Position numbers and translations under genes: made by a program. Positions 11,036 to 21,126 of a DNA stretch of 64,000 nucleotides are shown piece after piece. The notes under the pieces are model-generated. The model saw only the letters and a program-made list of their open reading frames with translations, was not told where the DNA came from and did no database searches. Within the stretch, counting starts at the first letter, position 1. Each line of letters opens with the position of its first letter. The DNA comes from Isochrysis galbana (taxonomy: Eukaryota > Haptophyta > Isochrysidales > Isochrysidaceae), in contig CM030942.1 of assembly GCA_018136815.1 (NCBI GenBank), forward strand, positions 1,697,171 through 1,761,170, in the 5' to 3' direction.

Positions 11036-11640
11036 TTCGGGCTAGCATGCAGAACTCGCGTAGCACATCACCTCTGCGCCATTGGCGGTGCAACATGGTC
11101 CATATCTCGTTTTGGTTGGTATTCAAAGTTTGGTTAACGTTGTCTGCGTCAGCCGTGTCGTCAGGTGTGGCGAGTGGTGAAAGATGTGGTGTTACGGATA
11201 GAGGGGGTTCACAACCAATGCTAGGCTTACCAGGGGCTCTCTTCCCCTGGCGAGCCCCTTCCTCATCCGCGTTACGCGTTAGGTTCGCCAAAGTCAAAGC
11301 CCTTCCTTTCTCCCGCTCCCGCGGGAACCCCTGCCAAGGTCGCGTCAGTCGTTTTACTGTCTCTTCACCAAAGAAAACATATGCTCGACGTTGTGGGCGT
11401 TCCGTCGAAAGTGGACCATCGAGTGCGAGTGTAGTGTATTTTCCTTTCATAGTTGTCGTTTACTCACACATAGTAACACATGGATTATTATTCAACATGA
11501 ACATGAACACAGTACGTTGTACATTCAGAATGACATTCATCATTCATCTCCAACAACAACAGCACATCTCGGATCTCGGTGAGCCCCATACATATACCCA
11601 TACCCATACATATACTACTACATATATATGTTACCCCTCA
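11036..11640. other. Intergenic sequence, no gene recognised
   Basis: 3' flank of RPC9. A 204-codon open frame (11047-11661) has no family signature and ends in a low-complexity CATACATATAC run, so I do not call it a gene. Confidence 0.5.
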
Positions 11641-11649
11641 GGAGCCAAC

Positions 11650-11900
11650 GCCCCCCGATAGCTATCGGGGGGGGGCCGATAGCTATCCCCCGATAGCTAT
11701 CGGGGGAAAATTTTCTCCCGATCGCCATCAGCCCCCCCGATAGCGATATCTGGGGACCGAGAAAATTCCCCGCCCGATAGCTATCGGTCGGGGGATTTTC
11801 CATGCCCTGGGGATCTATCGCGTTTTAAGGCAAGCCCCCGTTTGCTATCGGGGGCGAAAGACTGCTCCCGTTTGCTATCGGGGGAAAAGTGAGATACAAA
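11650..11900. repeat. Cluster of GATAGCTATC palindromes with G/C runs
   Basis: Four perfect copies of the 10-bp palindrome GATAGCTATC plus degenerate versions (GATAGCGATATC, TTTGCTATCGGGGG) are set between runs of C and G within 250 bp, so that CCCCCGATAGCTATCGGGGG forms strong hairpins. It abuts the LTR copy that starts at 11989. Origin unknown; it could be a MITE remnant. Confidence 0.7.
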
Positions 11901-11988
11901 GGGGATATATATGGGCAATGGGCCATCGAGGGGAAAACCCGAACTATCAGTAAAACTGATAGGGTCATGGGGGCCCCGTTCCCCCCTT

Positions 11989-13210
11989 TGTCGAGTCGAG
12001 CGGAGCCGGAGGGCTCTGAGCCACTCCGTCGCGAGCAGCACCGGCGGCTAGCGCGGCGCTTTGGCCCTCCTCCCCACCGGGAGTCGGGTGAATGAAATTC
12101 TGGACTGGGTCGGGCAACCCCATTTGGGTGTCTGGACGGGGAACGAACGGCGAACGAAGGGCTGTGGGGCGGCGAGGCGCTCCTAGCGGCCCTAGTGTGT
12201 TGGGTTTTAAGAGATTGTTAGACCTACAAAGAACTCTTCCCTCAGGGAGGGAGCCTAGGCTGCTTGAGTGCAGCGACGCAGCGAACAACGACGGACAACG
12301 AAGCTGAGAACAACAGGATACATAGACTCACGAACATACCGGAATCATTCACCCAAACCAAGCAAATTATCAAGCAACCGCGACCCCAAATCACCGATAA
12401 CTCAAACACGTCGCGAGAGACGGAGAGAGAGAGCGAGAGAGAGAGAGAGAGACTCCGCTGCGACGGCCGGAGCGTGTCTCCGTTGTAACTTCCCACGTAG
12501 CGGAGAGTCCGAAGGGGAGCGTCCTGTCGCGCGACCACGGCGATCACTTTGGATACAGATCGCGACGAGATATCTTCACGACCGAATAAATCTTGCCGTT
12601 GAGCGTGAACCTTCTAGACGCTTCTAACGAACAACCCTGAGTAGCAACCAAGGGGAAGAAACACCAAAGGGGCCAAGGGCTTGCATGTAACTTGCATCAA
12701 GGGGAAAGATTCCCTCACCTAAGAAGCGAACCTTCACCGATCTCCAAGGGGAGATGGCAAATTAAACCTCAAATCTCGAGCGGATAGAGCAACCGACTCG
12801 CTCGCCAAAAACCTTGACCGAGAAGAAAGAAGCAAGGACCTACAAGCCAAGGGTAGCGGACCTAGGGAATGTGAGAGGAAATTTCCGAACGCCAACGCGA
12901 ACGCCAAACGCGGGAAGGCAACGAAACCCTAACCAGGCTAAACAGAACCTACAAAGAACAGGCCTGGACGACAACGAAAGTTAGCAAGCCCCAAGAAAGA
13001 ACCGGAACCCAACAAGAAACGACAAGCCTTGCAAGAAGCTAAATAAGCCTTCACAAGGTAACCCGAGAGCCTGAGACAAGCGCGCGGCGAGTGACAGGCA
13101 ACCTGGCTCCTTTGGGTCAAGATTACCCGAAAGGAGGAAACCTGGAATCTAGACCTGACAAACAGGCTAGAAGGAAAGAAACGAGAACTCGAATTCTAGA
13201 TCGCTAGGGA
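11989..13210 (+). repeat. LTR copy, 1.22 kb
   Basis: Begins TGTCGAGTCGAG and is nearly identical to 28644-29862 in inverse orientation and to the LTR next to gag. It includes a GA-rich microsatellite around 12421-12452. No coding content is supported. It is either a solo LTR or the end of a deleted element; a clean CA end is not visible on the right, so the true length may be larger. Confidence 0.7.
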
Positions 13211-13498
13211 CGAACCCTACCAACCTAGAAGTACCTGAGCTTCACCGTGTGGCCGCACGGCGAAGGACCTGGAAACAAGAGCCTGGAAATCGCATCATCT
13301 AGGATGAATGCGACACCCTTCCTCCATCGCAGACACCCCCTGGGTGCCTGGGTGGGCGTGCACACTCAACCTCAGCCCCTGCCTGCTAGCAACTAGCAGG
13401 GGCTGAGCTGACATCACTCTGGCCCAAATCTTCGCCGAGCGTGCGCCGCGCGCCGCACGCACTCGCCTGCACTGGCCCTCGCTCGTACTTACTGACCT
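13211..13498. other. Spacer with a 'CAGCCCCTGC' hairpin
   Basis: No gene. It holds the inverted repeat CAGCCCCTGC / GCAGGGGCTGAG around 13373-13408, a hairpin motif also present in the G-rich dispersed repeats near 39830 and 43090. Confidence 0.55.
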
Positions 13499-13840
13499 GT
13501 CGAATCCAGAGTATCTCTATACTCAAGGCGGATTCGATGCTCAAGAGTGCGAACGATTTTTGTTTTCTGGGCTTGTCTCGATGGTTCGCCGCTCGACAAT
13601 TGAACACCGAGGCTTCGCATCGCTCGTCAATTCATTTCTCTCTTTCTTTGTTTGTTTCGAGCGTTTACGTTTGTTTCTCAGTTCATTTATTGAGTGAGTG
13701 GTGTTAGTAGATTGAGTCTTGTGAGGTGTGGTGGCGTGCGTTGGCGTCATGTAGCGCGTTTCCCTCCCTCTTTCTCTCTCTCTCTCAAGATTGTGCCCCG
13801 AATGAGACTTGCCACGAACAAGCATTCGCTTGTTTCGACA
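13499..13840 (+). repeat. Left LTR (342 bp) of the small element
   Basis: Complete LTR, TGTCGAA...TTCGACA, with a CT-rich tract near 13770-13787. Confidence 0.75.
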
Positions 13841-15196
13841 GTTTGAAGACATCCCCCACTCACTTGCACGCCCTCGCCGCGCCTCGCCGCCCATTGCGCC
13901 GCGCACGAGCCCATTCATGTGCATTGCGCGCATGCCCGGCTGCACACCACTCGCTGTCCGACACCACCGGCCTGATGGGGTGAGCTTGGCTCGTCTCTTT
14001 GGCGCCGAGCGCGGTCAACCTGCCTTCCCTTGCCATTCCCCCACCCCTCGCCACGCCTCCGCCTCTCCAAGCCTCCGCTTTCCACCCTACTCACCATTCT
14101 TCCCATCTTCTTCATCTTCTCGCCTGCCCGTTGCCTTTCCCATATGTTGCTCCCTTCTCTCTTGGTGCTTGTTGGCTGAGCTCTTGCTAGCCTCAAGTTT
14201 TTAGGCTTTCTTTCTCTTGACTTCTTCCTCCTTGTCGTCCTCATTCTCATCAATCGGTTCGACGAAGATGGTTGTAGACAAGATGGCTTGATGTGTTGTT
14301 TGGTTCTGTGTTCCCGATCCCGACGTGCAGCTGCTTGCGTGTCCGTCCGTTCGCGTTGAGTGGGCTGTTGGGTCTCCCTCGCTTTCTGCCTTGTCCTTGA
14401 GCTTTCTCTCGAGCTTTCTCTCGATCTTGCTCTCGATCGCGCGTTCCTTTTCAGCGGCCTTCAGCCTCGGTCCCTTGGTCAATCCTCCTCCCTCGATTGC
14501 GTCATGTTTTGAGCCGTGTTTCTGTTCTTGTTCGTTCTCGATTTGGCTACGGCCACCCTTCATTCTCAGTCCGGCTATGCGCCACCCAGTTCGGCTATTT
14601 GCCTCCAGGTTCCAGGTTCTTGATTCTCGATGATTCTTGTTTCATTCGGCTCTAAATATGATGTATTCAAGGTACTAGGTTGATCGGGGGTCGACGTTTA
14701 TTGGTTTCTGTTGATGTTCTCGAGTTCCGTTTCAAGTTCAAGTTCAAAGATTTGAGAGAAGACTCGGTTCTTGGTTGATTCTTGGGATTCCTTGACTCCC
14801 TTGTCACGTTGTTTGTTCGGATTGTGAGCTACCGTGCGTTCGGAGTGTGTTCGTGTGCCCGTAACGTTCTCATTAGGGATGTGCGCCCCGAGTGAGACTT
14901 GTCTTCAAACCAACCATGTGTTCTTCACGCTGGTTTAACCCGCTGAGTGCGCACACTCTTCGGGGTGAGAAGGCAAGAGGGTCACTTTCACTTATGATTG
15001 TTGTGTTTTCTCGTTTGATTGTTCGTATCGTCAACTCGAGTTTTCTTTGTTTGTATCTCATGGGGACGCCTGTGAGTACATCATTGTGAGCTTGAGTTTG
15101 GTGTCCTGTCTTGTCTCTGTTCGTCGCGTCTTTTCGTGCTTGTTGTGGGCTTGATCACCCTATGACTCGCGTGGGCGCTCGATTTGAGTCGGGGGG

Positions 15197-15522
15197 TGTC
15201 GAATCCAGAGTATCTCTATACTCAAGGCGGATTCGATGCTCAAGAGTGCGAACGATTTTTGTTTTCTGGGCTTGTCTCGATGGTTCGCCGCTCGACAATT
15301 GAACACCGAGGCTTCGCATCGCTCGTCAATTCATTTCTCTCTTTCTTTGTTTGTTTCGAGCGTTTACGTTTGTTTCTCAGTTCATTTATTGAGTGAGTGG
15401 TGTTAGTAGATTGAGTCTTGTGAGGTGTGGTGGCGTGCGTTGGCGTCATGTAGCGCGTTTCCCTCCCTCTTTCTCTCTCTCTCTCAAGATTGTGCCCCGA
15501 ATGAGACTTGCCACGAACAAGC
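15197..15522 (+). repeat. Right LTR of the small element, 3' truncated
   Basis: Matches 13499-13824 almost base for base and then switches to the Ty3-element LTR boundary at CAAGC. Confidence 0.75.
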
Positions 15523-15857
15523 TTCGATTTCGTGCTTGTCGAGTCGAGCGGAGCCGGAGGGCTCTGAGCCACTCCGTCGCGAGCAGCACCGGCGGCTAGC
15601 GCGGCGCTTTGGCCCTCCTCCCCACCGGGAGTCGGGTGAATGAAATTCTGGACTGGGTCGGGGAACGAACGGCGAACGAAGGGCTGTGGGGCGGCGAGGC
15701 GCTCCTAGCGGCCCTAGTGTGTTGGGTTTTGAGAGATTGTTAGACCTACAAAGAACTCTTCCCTCAGGGAGGGAGCCTAGGCTGCTAGAGTGCAGCGACG
15801 CAGCGAACAACGACGGACAAAGAGCCTGAGAACAACAGGTTACACCGACTCACGAAC
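15523..15857 (+). repeat. Fragment of the Ty3-element LTR with its adjacent internal bases
   Basis: Shares 15519-15857 with 9759-10119, including the internal bases AAGCTTCGATTTCGTGCT outside the LTR, so it derives from an element end and not from a solo LTR. A short internal segment present in other copies (CAACCCCATTTGGGTGTC) is deleted. Confidence 0.7.
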
Positions 15858-15962
15858 TGAGCCACAGACCACCTGAGCCGACAGGAAGGCACCCAAGGCC
15901 AGCGAGGCCAGCGAGGGAGAGGCAGGAGAGGCTAGGGGCTCAGCCCCAGCCTCCCCCAGCCC

Positions 15963-16136
15963 ACCCCCTGCGCCGGCGTCTTCGTCTTCGCGCTCGCGTC
16001 GGCCCGATGGGGCCCCTTTACCGTGGACGCCTTCGCCAGCCCAGCCACGGCCCTCCTCCCGCGCTTCTGGACGGCGGAGTGGGACGTGGCGGCGGAAGCG
16101 GCGGACGCTTTCGCGCAGCGGTGGCAGGACGGGTAG
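15963..16136 (+). pseudogene. DIRS/Ngaro-like retrotransposon fragment (RNase H region)
   Basis: One frame reads WGPFTVDAFASPATALLPRF and continues FWTAEWDVAAEAADAFAQRW before a TAG at 16134. This matches the block VD-x-FAS-x-N-x3-PRF-x8-D-x3-EAVDAF-x-QDW that I know from the RNase H part of tyrosine-recombinase (DIRS/Ngaro) elements. Only about 57 codons remain, sandwiched between repeat fragments, so it is a relic. Confidence 0.5.
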
Positions 16137-16170
16137 GGATGTAGGGATGTAGGCATGTAGGGATGGCAAT

Positions 16171-16407
16171 CTCACCAACCCGGGATAGAAGTAGAACCCA
16201 GCTAGTAGCTAGTACGAATGTGGGGTTTAACAGTAACCCACGTTCGCACTGCTATCGGCTTCTAGACTTCTCTCGCAGCTTTCGCTCTCCCTACCCACCC
16301 GACCCATTATTAGGCTGTGCGCGTGCCTTAGGAGAATTAAAATCATCCTACAAGGCAATCTCAAATCTCACCCACCCGGGATAGAAGTAGAACCCAGCTA
16401 GTACGAA
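16171..16407 (+). repeat. Short direct repeat pair
   Basis: The 40-bp word containing CCCGGGATAGAAGTAGAACC and CAGCTAGTACGAA occurs at about 16171-16216 and again at 16369-16407. No coding content; it lies upstream of the rhodanese-like gene. Confidence 0.6.
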
Positions 16408-16707
16408 CGGACAATTTTCCTCGCGCGGCGCGGTGGCGCGTCTCAATTCGTTCCCCCCCCCCCCCCCCGGCCCGCAACCGCCCCTCCTCGACTCAAGAGT
16501 TTGACAAAACGACAAAACGACCGGCCTCACCTCAACTCCCACCCTACCCAAAAAACCGACCGCCGACTATTTTATACCACCTGCTTGTACTTGTTGCCGA
16601 CCAAGCGAGAGGCCGAGTCAGCGCGGAGTCGGATCGCGAGCGGAACAGGCTTTCCTCCCGCTGCGAGAAGAGAGTCCCTCTCGACCGCTCGCCTCCTCTG
16701 GTCGCCC

Positions 16708-17379
16708 ATGGTGGGGGTGGGCTACGGCAAGGGAGTTGATCTACCCGAGGCGGACGTATGCTGGCTCTCTGCCTGCCAGGTTGAGGAGCTGCTTCAAGGC
16801 GCTCCAAGCAGCTGGCCTTGGCTGATAGATGCTCGTGACTCGGCAGAGTATCAGGCGGGCTCCTTGCCAGGTGCGATCAATCTAGGGCAGAACATACTCA
16901 TGCATGAGCAGACGAGCGATCGCGTTCGATCCATCGTGGATGAGCTTCGAAGCGACCCGTTGAAACAAATCGTCCTGTTCGCCAATACGGCTGGAGTAGG
17001 CGGCATGGTGGCGGGTCGTGACCTTTGGGTGATGGCCTGGCTGAACGAGGTTGGGATTCCCCTTAGTAGAATGGCGCGCCTGGGGGGTGGATTCAATGGC
17101 TGGCGCGACGATGGGCATGAAGTCACTATCCCGCAAAGACTCGACTCACTTGATACATATGTTTCACTCGACTCTCTCTTGTCGGCAGTCGGCCTATCAC
17201 ACTTGATACAGAGCCTGAATGCTGCTGGAGAAACGTGGCAATCTTGCGCGGCACTCGCCGCGGAACCACGAGTGACCGTGTTGAATCATTTCAAGCTCTT
17301 GGGCATTCCAATTGCAGATCGTCAGAAATTAGCTGGAGTCCTAGCCAGGGCCCGGCGTGAAGGAGCTTTTGATAGATGA
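16708..17379 (+). CDS. Rhodanese-like protein without active-site Cys, with C-terminal SAM-like region
   Basis: A frame of 223 aa from the ATG at 16708 (context GCCCATGG); the frame is open further 5' but that part looks untranslated. Residues ~20-130 have the rhodanese/CDC25 fold pattern: LIDARDSAEYQAGSLPGAIN, then the beta strand IVLF before the expected active-site loop, here ANTAGVGGMVAGRD. The catalytic Cys of the C-x5-R loop is replaced, so sulfur transfer is unlikely and a binding or regulatory role is more plausible. The tail (~150-223: YVSLDSLLSAVGLSHLI ... LGIPIADRQKLAGVLARAR) resembles a SAM (sterile alpha motif) domain. Intronless. Confidence 0.65.
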   Translation: MVGVGYGKGVDLPEADVCWLSACQVEELLQGAPSSWPWLIDARDSAEYQAGSLPGAINLGQNILMHEQTSDRVRSIVDELRSDPLKQIVLFANTAGVGGMVAGRDLWVMAWLNEVGIPLSRMARLGGGFNGWRDDGHEVTIPQRLDSLDTYVSLDSLLSAVGLSHLIQSLNAAGETWQSCAALAAEPRVTVLNHFKLLGIPIADRQKLAGVLARARREGAFDR

Positions 17380-18449
17380 GAGACCAGCGCGACCATAACA
17401 TTCAACAAGACTCTGATAGAGGTGGCCTGCCCCATGCTCCCACTCTGCAGTGGGCGATACTTATACCGTATGACGGCGACAATGGGACAGCGGTCGCTCA
17501 GTCGCCCTGTGCTTGCGTTCTGAAAAAGAAATCTTATGTTCACACCGCGCCAGTACCAGTAGCACTGAAACCGAGCTTGCCTCCCCCACTTCCCACTCCC
17601 ACTCTCCCTGCCTTGCGGCAACCTCCCCTAGCCTACTAGTTAGGGGCCCGCGAACTGCATCGTGCCACTAAAGTCCAAAGTGCTACTCCGCGTGTAGGTT
17701 ACTCCTGGCGCGTGCCCATCTCCATCTCCTGGTAGCTGGTAGTAGCAGCAGTGTCGTTCGTGGTCACAACTCCCCATGGGCAGGGAGGCTGAGCCCGCCC
17801 CCGGGCGACCTGCCTACGGTCTAGGGCATCACTACCGGCCTCTCGGCCGGTATGGCTTCGCCGGGCACGAACGCCGGGTCTCCAAAGGCGACGTCGGCGT
17901 CTGCGCTCGACGTCGACGAAAGCGTCCTTCGAGGCGAGGGGGGGCTAGGAGGCGCGCGTGGCGGGCGACCCAAGCGACAGCGACAAGCTCGTGCCTCCGT
18001 AACATATACATATACAAGCGGCGGGCACGCCTCGCCGGCAGATGGCGTCCAGAGCCCTTTTCTTCATATATGTTACTGGCACCACCTGGCACCCGGACGG
18101 CGATCGCTCGAAACTGACAACTGACCACCAAGGCCCAGTGGCCAGTGGCCAAGGAGTTTGTGGGATGGACCGGCAGCGCTTCCTCTACTGGGAGAAGCAC
18201 CTTGGCGAAGAGATGCTGGACCGCATCCGTCGCGGCGTTGTGCCTTTGCCGCTGCCGCCCGGTGCAGCAAGGAGCTAAGGAGAGGCATTGGCACCGTCGC
18301 CGCACTGCCTCCGAAGGTGCGGGCCATCAAAAGTCCCAGTGCACCACCCGAACACGGGGGAAAATTTACCCCGCATATATACATGTTATATTTAATAGAG
18401 TATTCGACCCTCTCCCCCCCCCCAACACACACACTCAATTGCATCGTGA
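17380..18449. other. Intergenic, possible unresolved exons
   Basis: I see no certain gene. Two plus-strand frames (17852 to about 18000 and 18162-18278, the latter starting MDRQRFLYWEKHLGEEMLDR) look protein-like and could be exons of one small gene joined over an intron starting GTAACA near 18000, but no family is recognised. Confidence 0.3.
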
Positions 18450-18800
18450 TCACAGCAGAGTAACCTGCACCTTGAGCTTCCTCAGCTGTGAGAGCATTGG
18501 CTGGCTCTCCGCGCCAATCGGGTTGCATGAGAGGTCCACCGACGACAGCCGGAAGCTCCGCGCGAGCTCGCACAGGCGCTGCACGCCCGCCGGTCCGATC
18601 CGGTTGCGGTCGAGGATGAGCGTATGGGTCCTCCGACATGATCCTGCCTCAAGCACGCGACAGACCATGTCCAAGGCCTCGTCATCGAGATCCGCATCAG
18701 ACAGACACACGGTGGAGTGGTTGGAGGATACACTGAAGGTACTCCACTCGATGCGCGAGAGGCATGGGCATGGGAGCGCGGCTTTGGTGAGCGTGCGTAG
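18450..18800 (-). CDS. C-terminal exon of an LRR (RNI-like) protein
   Basis: The minus-strand frame ends at 18450 and reads DADLDDEALDMVCRVLEA, then THTLILDRNRIGPAGVQRLC and LSSVDLSCNPIGAESQPML. The spacing of L-x-L-x-x-N-x-I with 28-residue periodicity is that of ribonuclease-inhibitor-type leucine-rich repeats. There is no initiating ATG in the segment; upstream lies a C-rich stretch and then a dispersed repeat, so either earlier exons lie beyond the repeat or the gene is truncated. The exon start near 18800 is an estimate. Confidence 0.5.
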   Translation of the reverse strand, partial: LRTLTKAALPCPCLSRIEWSTFSVSSNHSTVCLSDADLDDEALDMVCRVLEAGSCRRTHTLILDRNRIGPAGVQRLCELARSFRLSSVDLSCNPIGAESQPMLSQLRKLKVQVTLL

Positions 18801-18959
18801 GACATCGCCGTCTCCCCGTGCTGCTGCCCCGTGCCGCCCCGTGCCGCCCCGTGCCGCCCTGCCGCGCGCAGCAGCACCGGCCGGCCCGCGCCCCCCCCCG
18901 GTGATCCGTTCCCTCCTTCCTCCTACGCCTACCGGGCTGGCGGCGTCCTCAGTCCCGAC

Positions 18960-19470
18960 TTATCCTGTAAACAGGTGCGGGACTTACATATTTTCCGGTG
19001 AGCGGAGCTCTCGCTCCGCCCACCCCCTTCTCCTCGCTCTCTCTCCCCTCTCCTGCAGGCACGCGCGATGGCGCGCCTGCGACAGGCCTGCAGCTGCCCC
19101 TGGCGACCCCTGGAGGCCCCTGGAGGCCAGCTCAGGGGGCAGAGGAGGCTGGGGCTGGGCCCTGGCCTCCCCTGCCTCTCCCTCGCTAGCACTCCTGTGC
19201 CTCAGGGGTCCCCAATCTGCACCTGTCTGCCTGTCGAACAGGGGGGGAGGGGGGGTTGGAGCGATGGGCTGGCCACGGCAGGCCAGGACGCGCGAGGCAG
19301 GCAAGCCTGCCAGTGAGAGAGTGGGTCAGCAGGGCAGTCTCCTCCTGGCAAGCCATCAGGCATGCCAGGAGCATGGGTGGTTCCTCCCCCATGGCAGGGG
19401 AGGAGTGGAGAGAGGGGGGGGCTCGTGCCCCCCATGGGCGAACCAAGTATAAACTTAGTTGCCACCCGCG
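18960..19470 (+). repeat. G-rich dispersed repeat, copy 1
   Basis: Shares with copies at 23195-23600 (inverted), 24560-25090, 39400-39945 and 42700-43205 the block CAGCTCAGGGGGCAG-x-GGAGGCTGGGGCT followed by CCTGCCTCTCCC, and ends near AAGTATAAACTTAGTTGCC. No coding content. Confidence 0.65.
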
Positions 19471-19527
19471 TCAAAAAACAAGCGCCCCCCCCCCCCCCAA
19501 ATAAAGCACCCCCAAAACAAAAGAACA

Positions 19528-19985
19528 ATGGGGAACGCCCCCGGGCGCGTCGATAGGAATGGCTTTGGAACGGGAAAGTACGAGGTGAACCTCCAGGACC
19601 CCAAGCAGGCATCTGTGAGGATGGGGTGCAAAATGACTATCTTTTCCGAGCCCCACTCCAAAGCTCCAAAGGCGTGAGCTCGACCATCCACGGCCCGTCG
19701 GTAGACGACCCGCAAGCACAAGACAAGCGCCGTGAAGACGTCGACCTGAAGGCGATCGGGTGGACGCACCCGGTGCGCTCGCTCGACGTCGAGTGCAGTG
19801 CGGACTCGGAGGAAACACCAACACAGCTGGCCCTCCGCTTCATCATCGACAAAGTAATGCTGACCGCCTTGTTGGTCACACTTGGGGTCGTCGCCGCGCT
19901 CGTGGCGGTGGTCGTCTTTGTCATCAGGACCGTGACCAAGCGATTATCCACAGCGAATGCAAACTCAGGAGACTCCCCCCCATGA
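19528..19985 (+). CDS. Small putative single-pass membrane protein, two overlapping frames
   Basis: Frame 1 starts at ATG 19528 (MGNAPGRVDRNGFGTGKYEV) and stops at 19677. A second frame, open from before 19626 to 19985, carries an acidic stretch and one strong transmembrane helix (VMLTALLVTLGVVAALVAVV followed by RTVTKR), then a Ser/Asn tail. Both look protein-coding, so the gene probably joins them by a frameshift or an intron that I could not place in phase with standard sites. No family recognised. The basic residues after the helix suggest the C-terminus is cytoplasmic. Confidence 0.4.
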
Positions 19986-20092
19986 GGCAAGGGTCACGGG
20001 GGCGGCGGGGAGAACCCATGTTAGAAAAAAAACAGAAGATTTTTAGGGTGTGTGCGAAAAGTTTTTTTTTACCGTAATGTGGCTATATTACA

Positions 20093-20368
20093 ATGGATAT
20101 TAGAGCACGTGGAGCAATCACATCCTCTGTAAATTCTCTACTACCTATCACTGGCGGTAGACCAAGAGCTGATTTAAACCAGATGTTGGACAGGATGTGT
20201 GTCATATTCTGTGGACAGGGGCGCCATGGAGGTCTCTGGGATCGGGATACTCCACTGTATGCGGATAAAGGGTATGATTCGCACAAGAACCGATGCATTA
20301 TGCATTCGTTCGGGTACGCATCGCGTATTTGGAAACGAGGGGTACCAAATGAAGGCAAACGACCTTAA
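20093..20368 (+). pseudogene. DDE transposase fragment (IS4/IS5-like)
   Basis: A 91-codon frame from ATG to stop. Early residues read SLLPITGGRPRADLNQMLD; the middle reads LYADKGYDSHKNR, followed by GYASRIWKRG. 'ADKGYDS-x3-R...G...I-x-KRG' is the last conserved block of DDE_Tnp_1-type transposases (second Asp and the YDS motif). About 90 codons remain of a normal 250-350, and the N- and C-terminal catalytic blocks are incomplete, so this is a relic. Such insertions are uncommon in nuclear genomes outside algae and protists. Confidence 0.5.
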
Positions 20369-20857
20369 GTGTTGAGCCACGAGCCACGCGCGGCGCGCCG
20401 AAGCACTGTTGACGCTCCCCTGCTGCGCGTACATAGGAGCTTTCTTGCTCATTCGGTTTCTTGTTCATGACCGGTCGGTGCCCTTTCGCTCTATGTAGGT
20501 TTCTTAGCACACGGACGGTCAATTTCCTTGTACACTGTCCTTAATGGGGTGGTTTCTTAATGGTGCACCCCTACTGTAGCGGTCTCATACATAACGTTAA
20601 TTTCAGTCTTTTTTTTATGAGATGATAGGCACGCGGTTCAGGTGTTTTGATCAAGGCTACCTAATAGAAAACGTTGTTGGATGAGGAGATGAGGAGCTAC
20701 AGCCTCTAGGAGTTGGCTACACGCCGAGTAAAGTAGAGTAAAGTAAGTGCAAAGGCAAAGGGGAGACTGAGAAAGAAGTTTGTTTACATTTAAAAGAGAG
20801 GTGTATTTGTCGTCCCGGACTGACTGTCCGTTTCTTGTCTGGCGTTTTTGGGTCTTC
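20369..20857. other. Intergenic, nothing recognised
   Basis: No gene or repeat family seen; contains an AT-richer stretch with TTTTTTTATGAGATG near 20608. Confidence 0.4.
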
Positions 20858-20922
20858 TCCTCCCTCCCTCCCTCCCTCCCTCCCTCCCTCCCTCCCTCCC
20901 TCCCTCCCTCCCTCCCTCCCTT

Positions 20923-21003
<81 letters not shown>
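20858..21003 (+). repeat. (CCCT)n then (CT)n microsatellite
   Basis: About 75 bp of CCCT repeats run directly into about 70 bp of pure CT, immediately upstream of the gene starting at 21127, where it may lie in the promoter or 5' UTR. The Arg/Glu- and Pro/Leu/Ser-rich frames across it are artefacts of the repeat. Confidence 0.9.
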
Positions 21004-21006
<3 letters not shown>

Positions 21007-21126
21007 AACCGCGGGCGAGGAGCGACACGGGAGGGGAAGAGAAAGGGAGAGGGGAGGTGGCGAGCCGAGGGCGGCCGGCCAGCCAGTGCAGCGGGAGGGA
21101 AGAAAAGCTCGAGAATAGACGCAGTC

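Larger units (their letters stand above)
13499..15522 (+). mobile_element. Small non-coding LTR element (TRIM-like)
   Basis: Two near-identical terminal repeats in direct orientation (13499-13840 and 15197-15522) flank about 1.36 kb without any pol, gag or other recognisable frame. The left repeat starts TGTCGAA and ends TTCGACA, a perfect 7-bp LTR inverted end. A GGGGGG run lies directly before the right repeat, where a polypurine tract belongs. The right repeat lacks its last ~18 bp, replaced at the word AAGC by sequence of the other LTR family. This fits a non-autonomous LTR retrotransposon damaged by recombination or a nested insertion. Confidence 0.72.

Noticed and set aside
11047-11661. 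204-codon plus-strand frame after RPC9
   Set aside because: It ends in simple sequence, shows no domain, and overlaps an equally open minus-strand frame.
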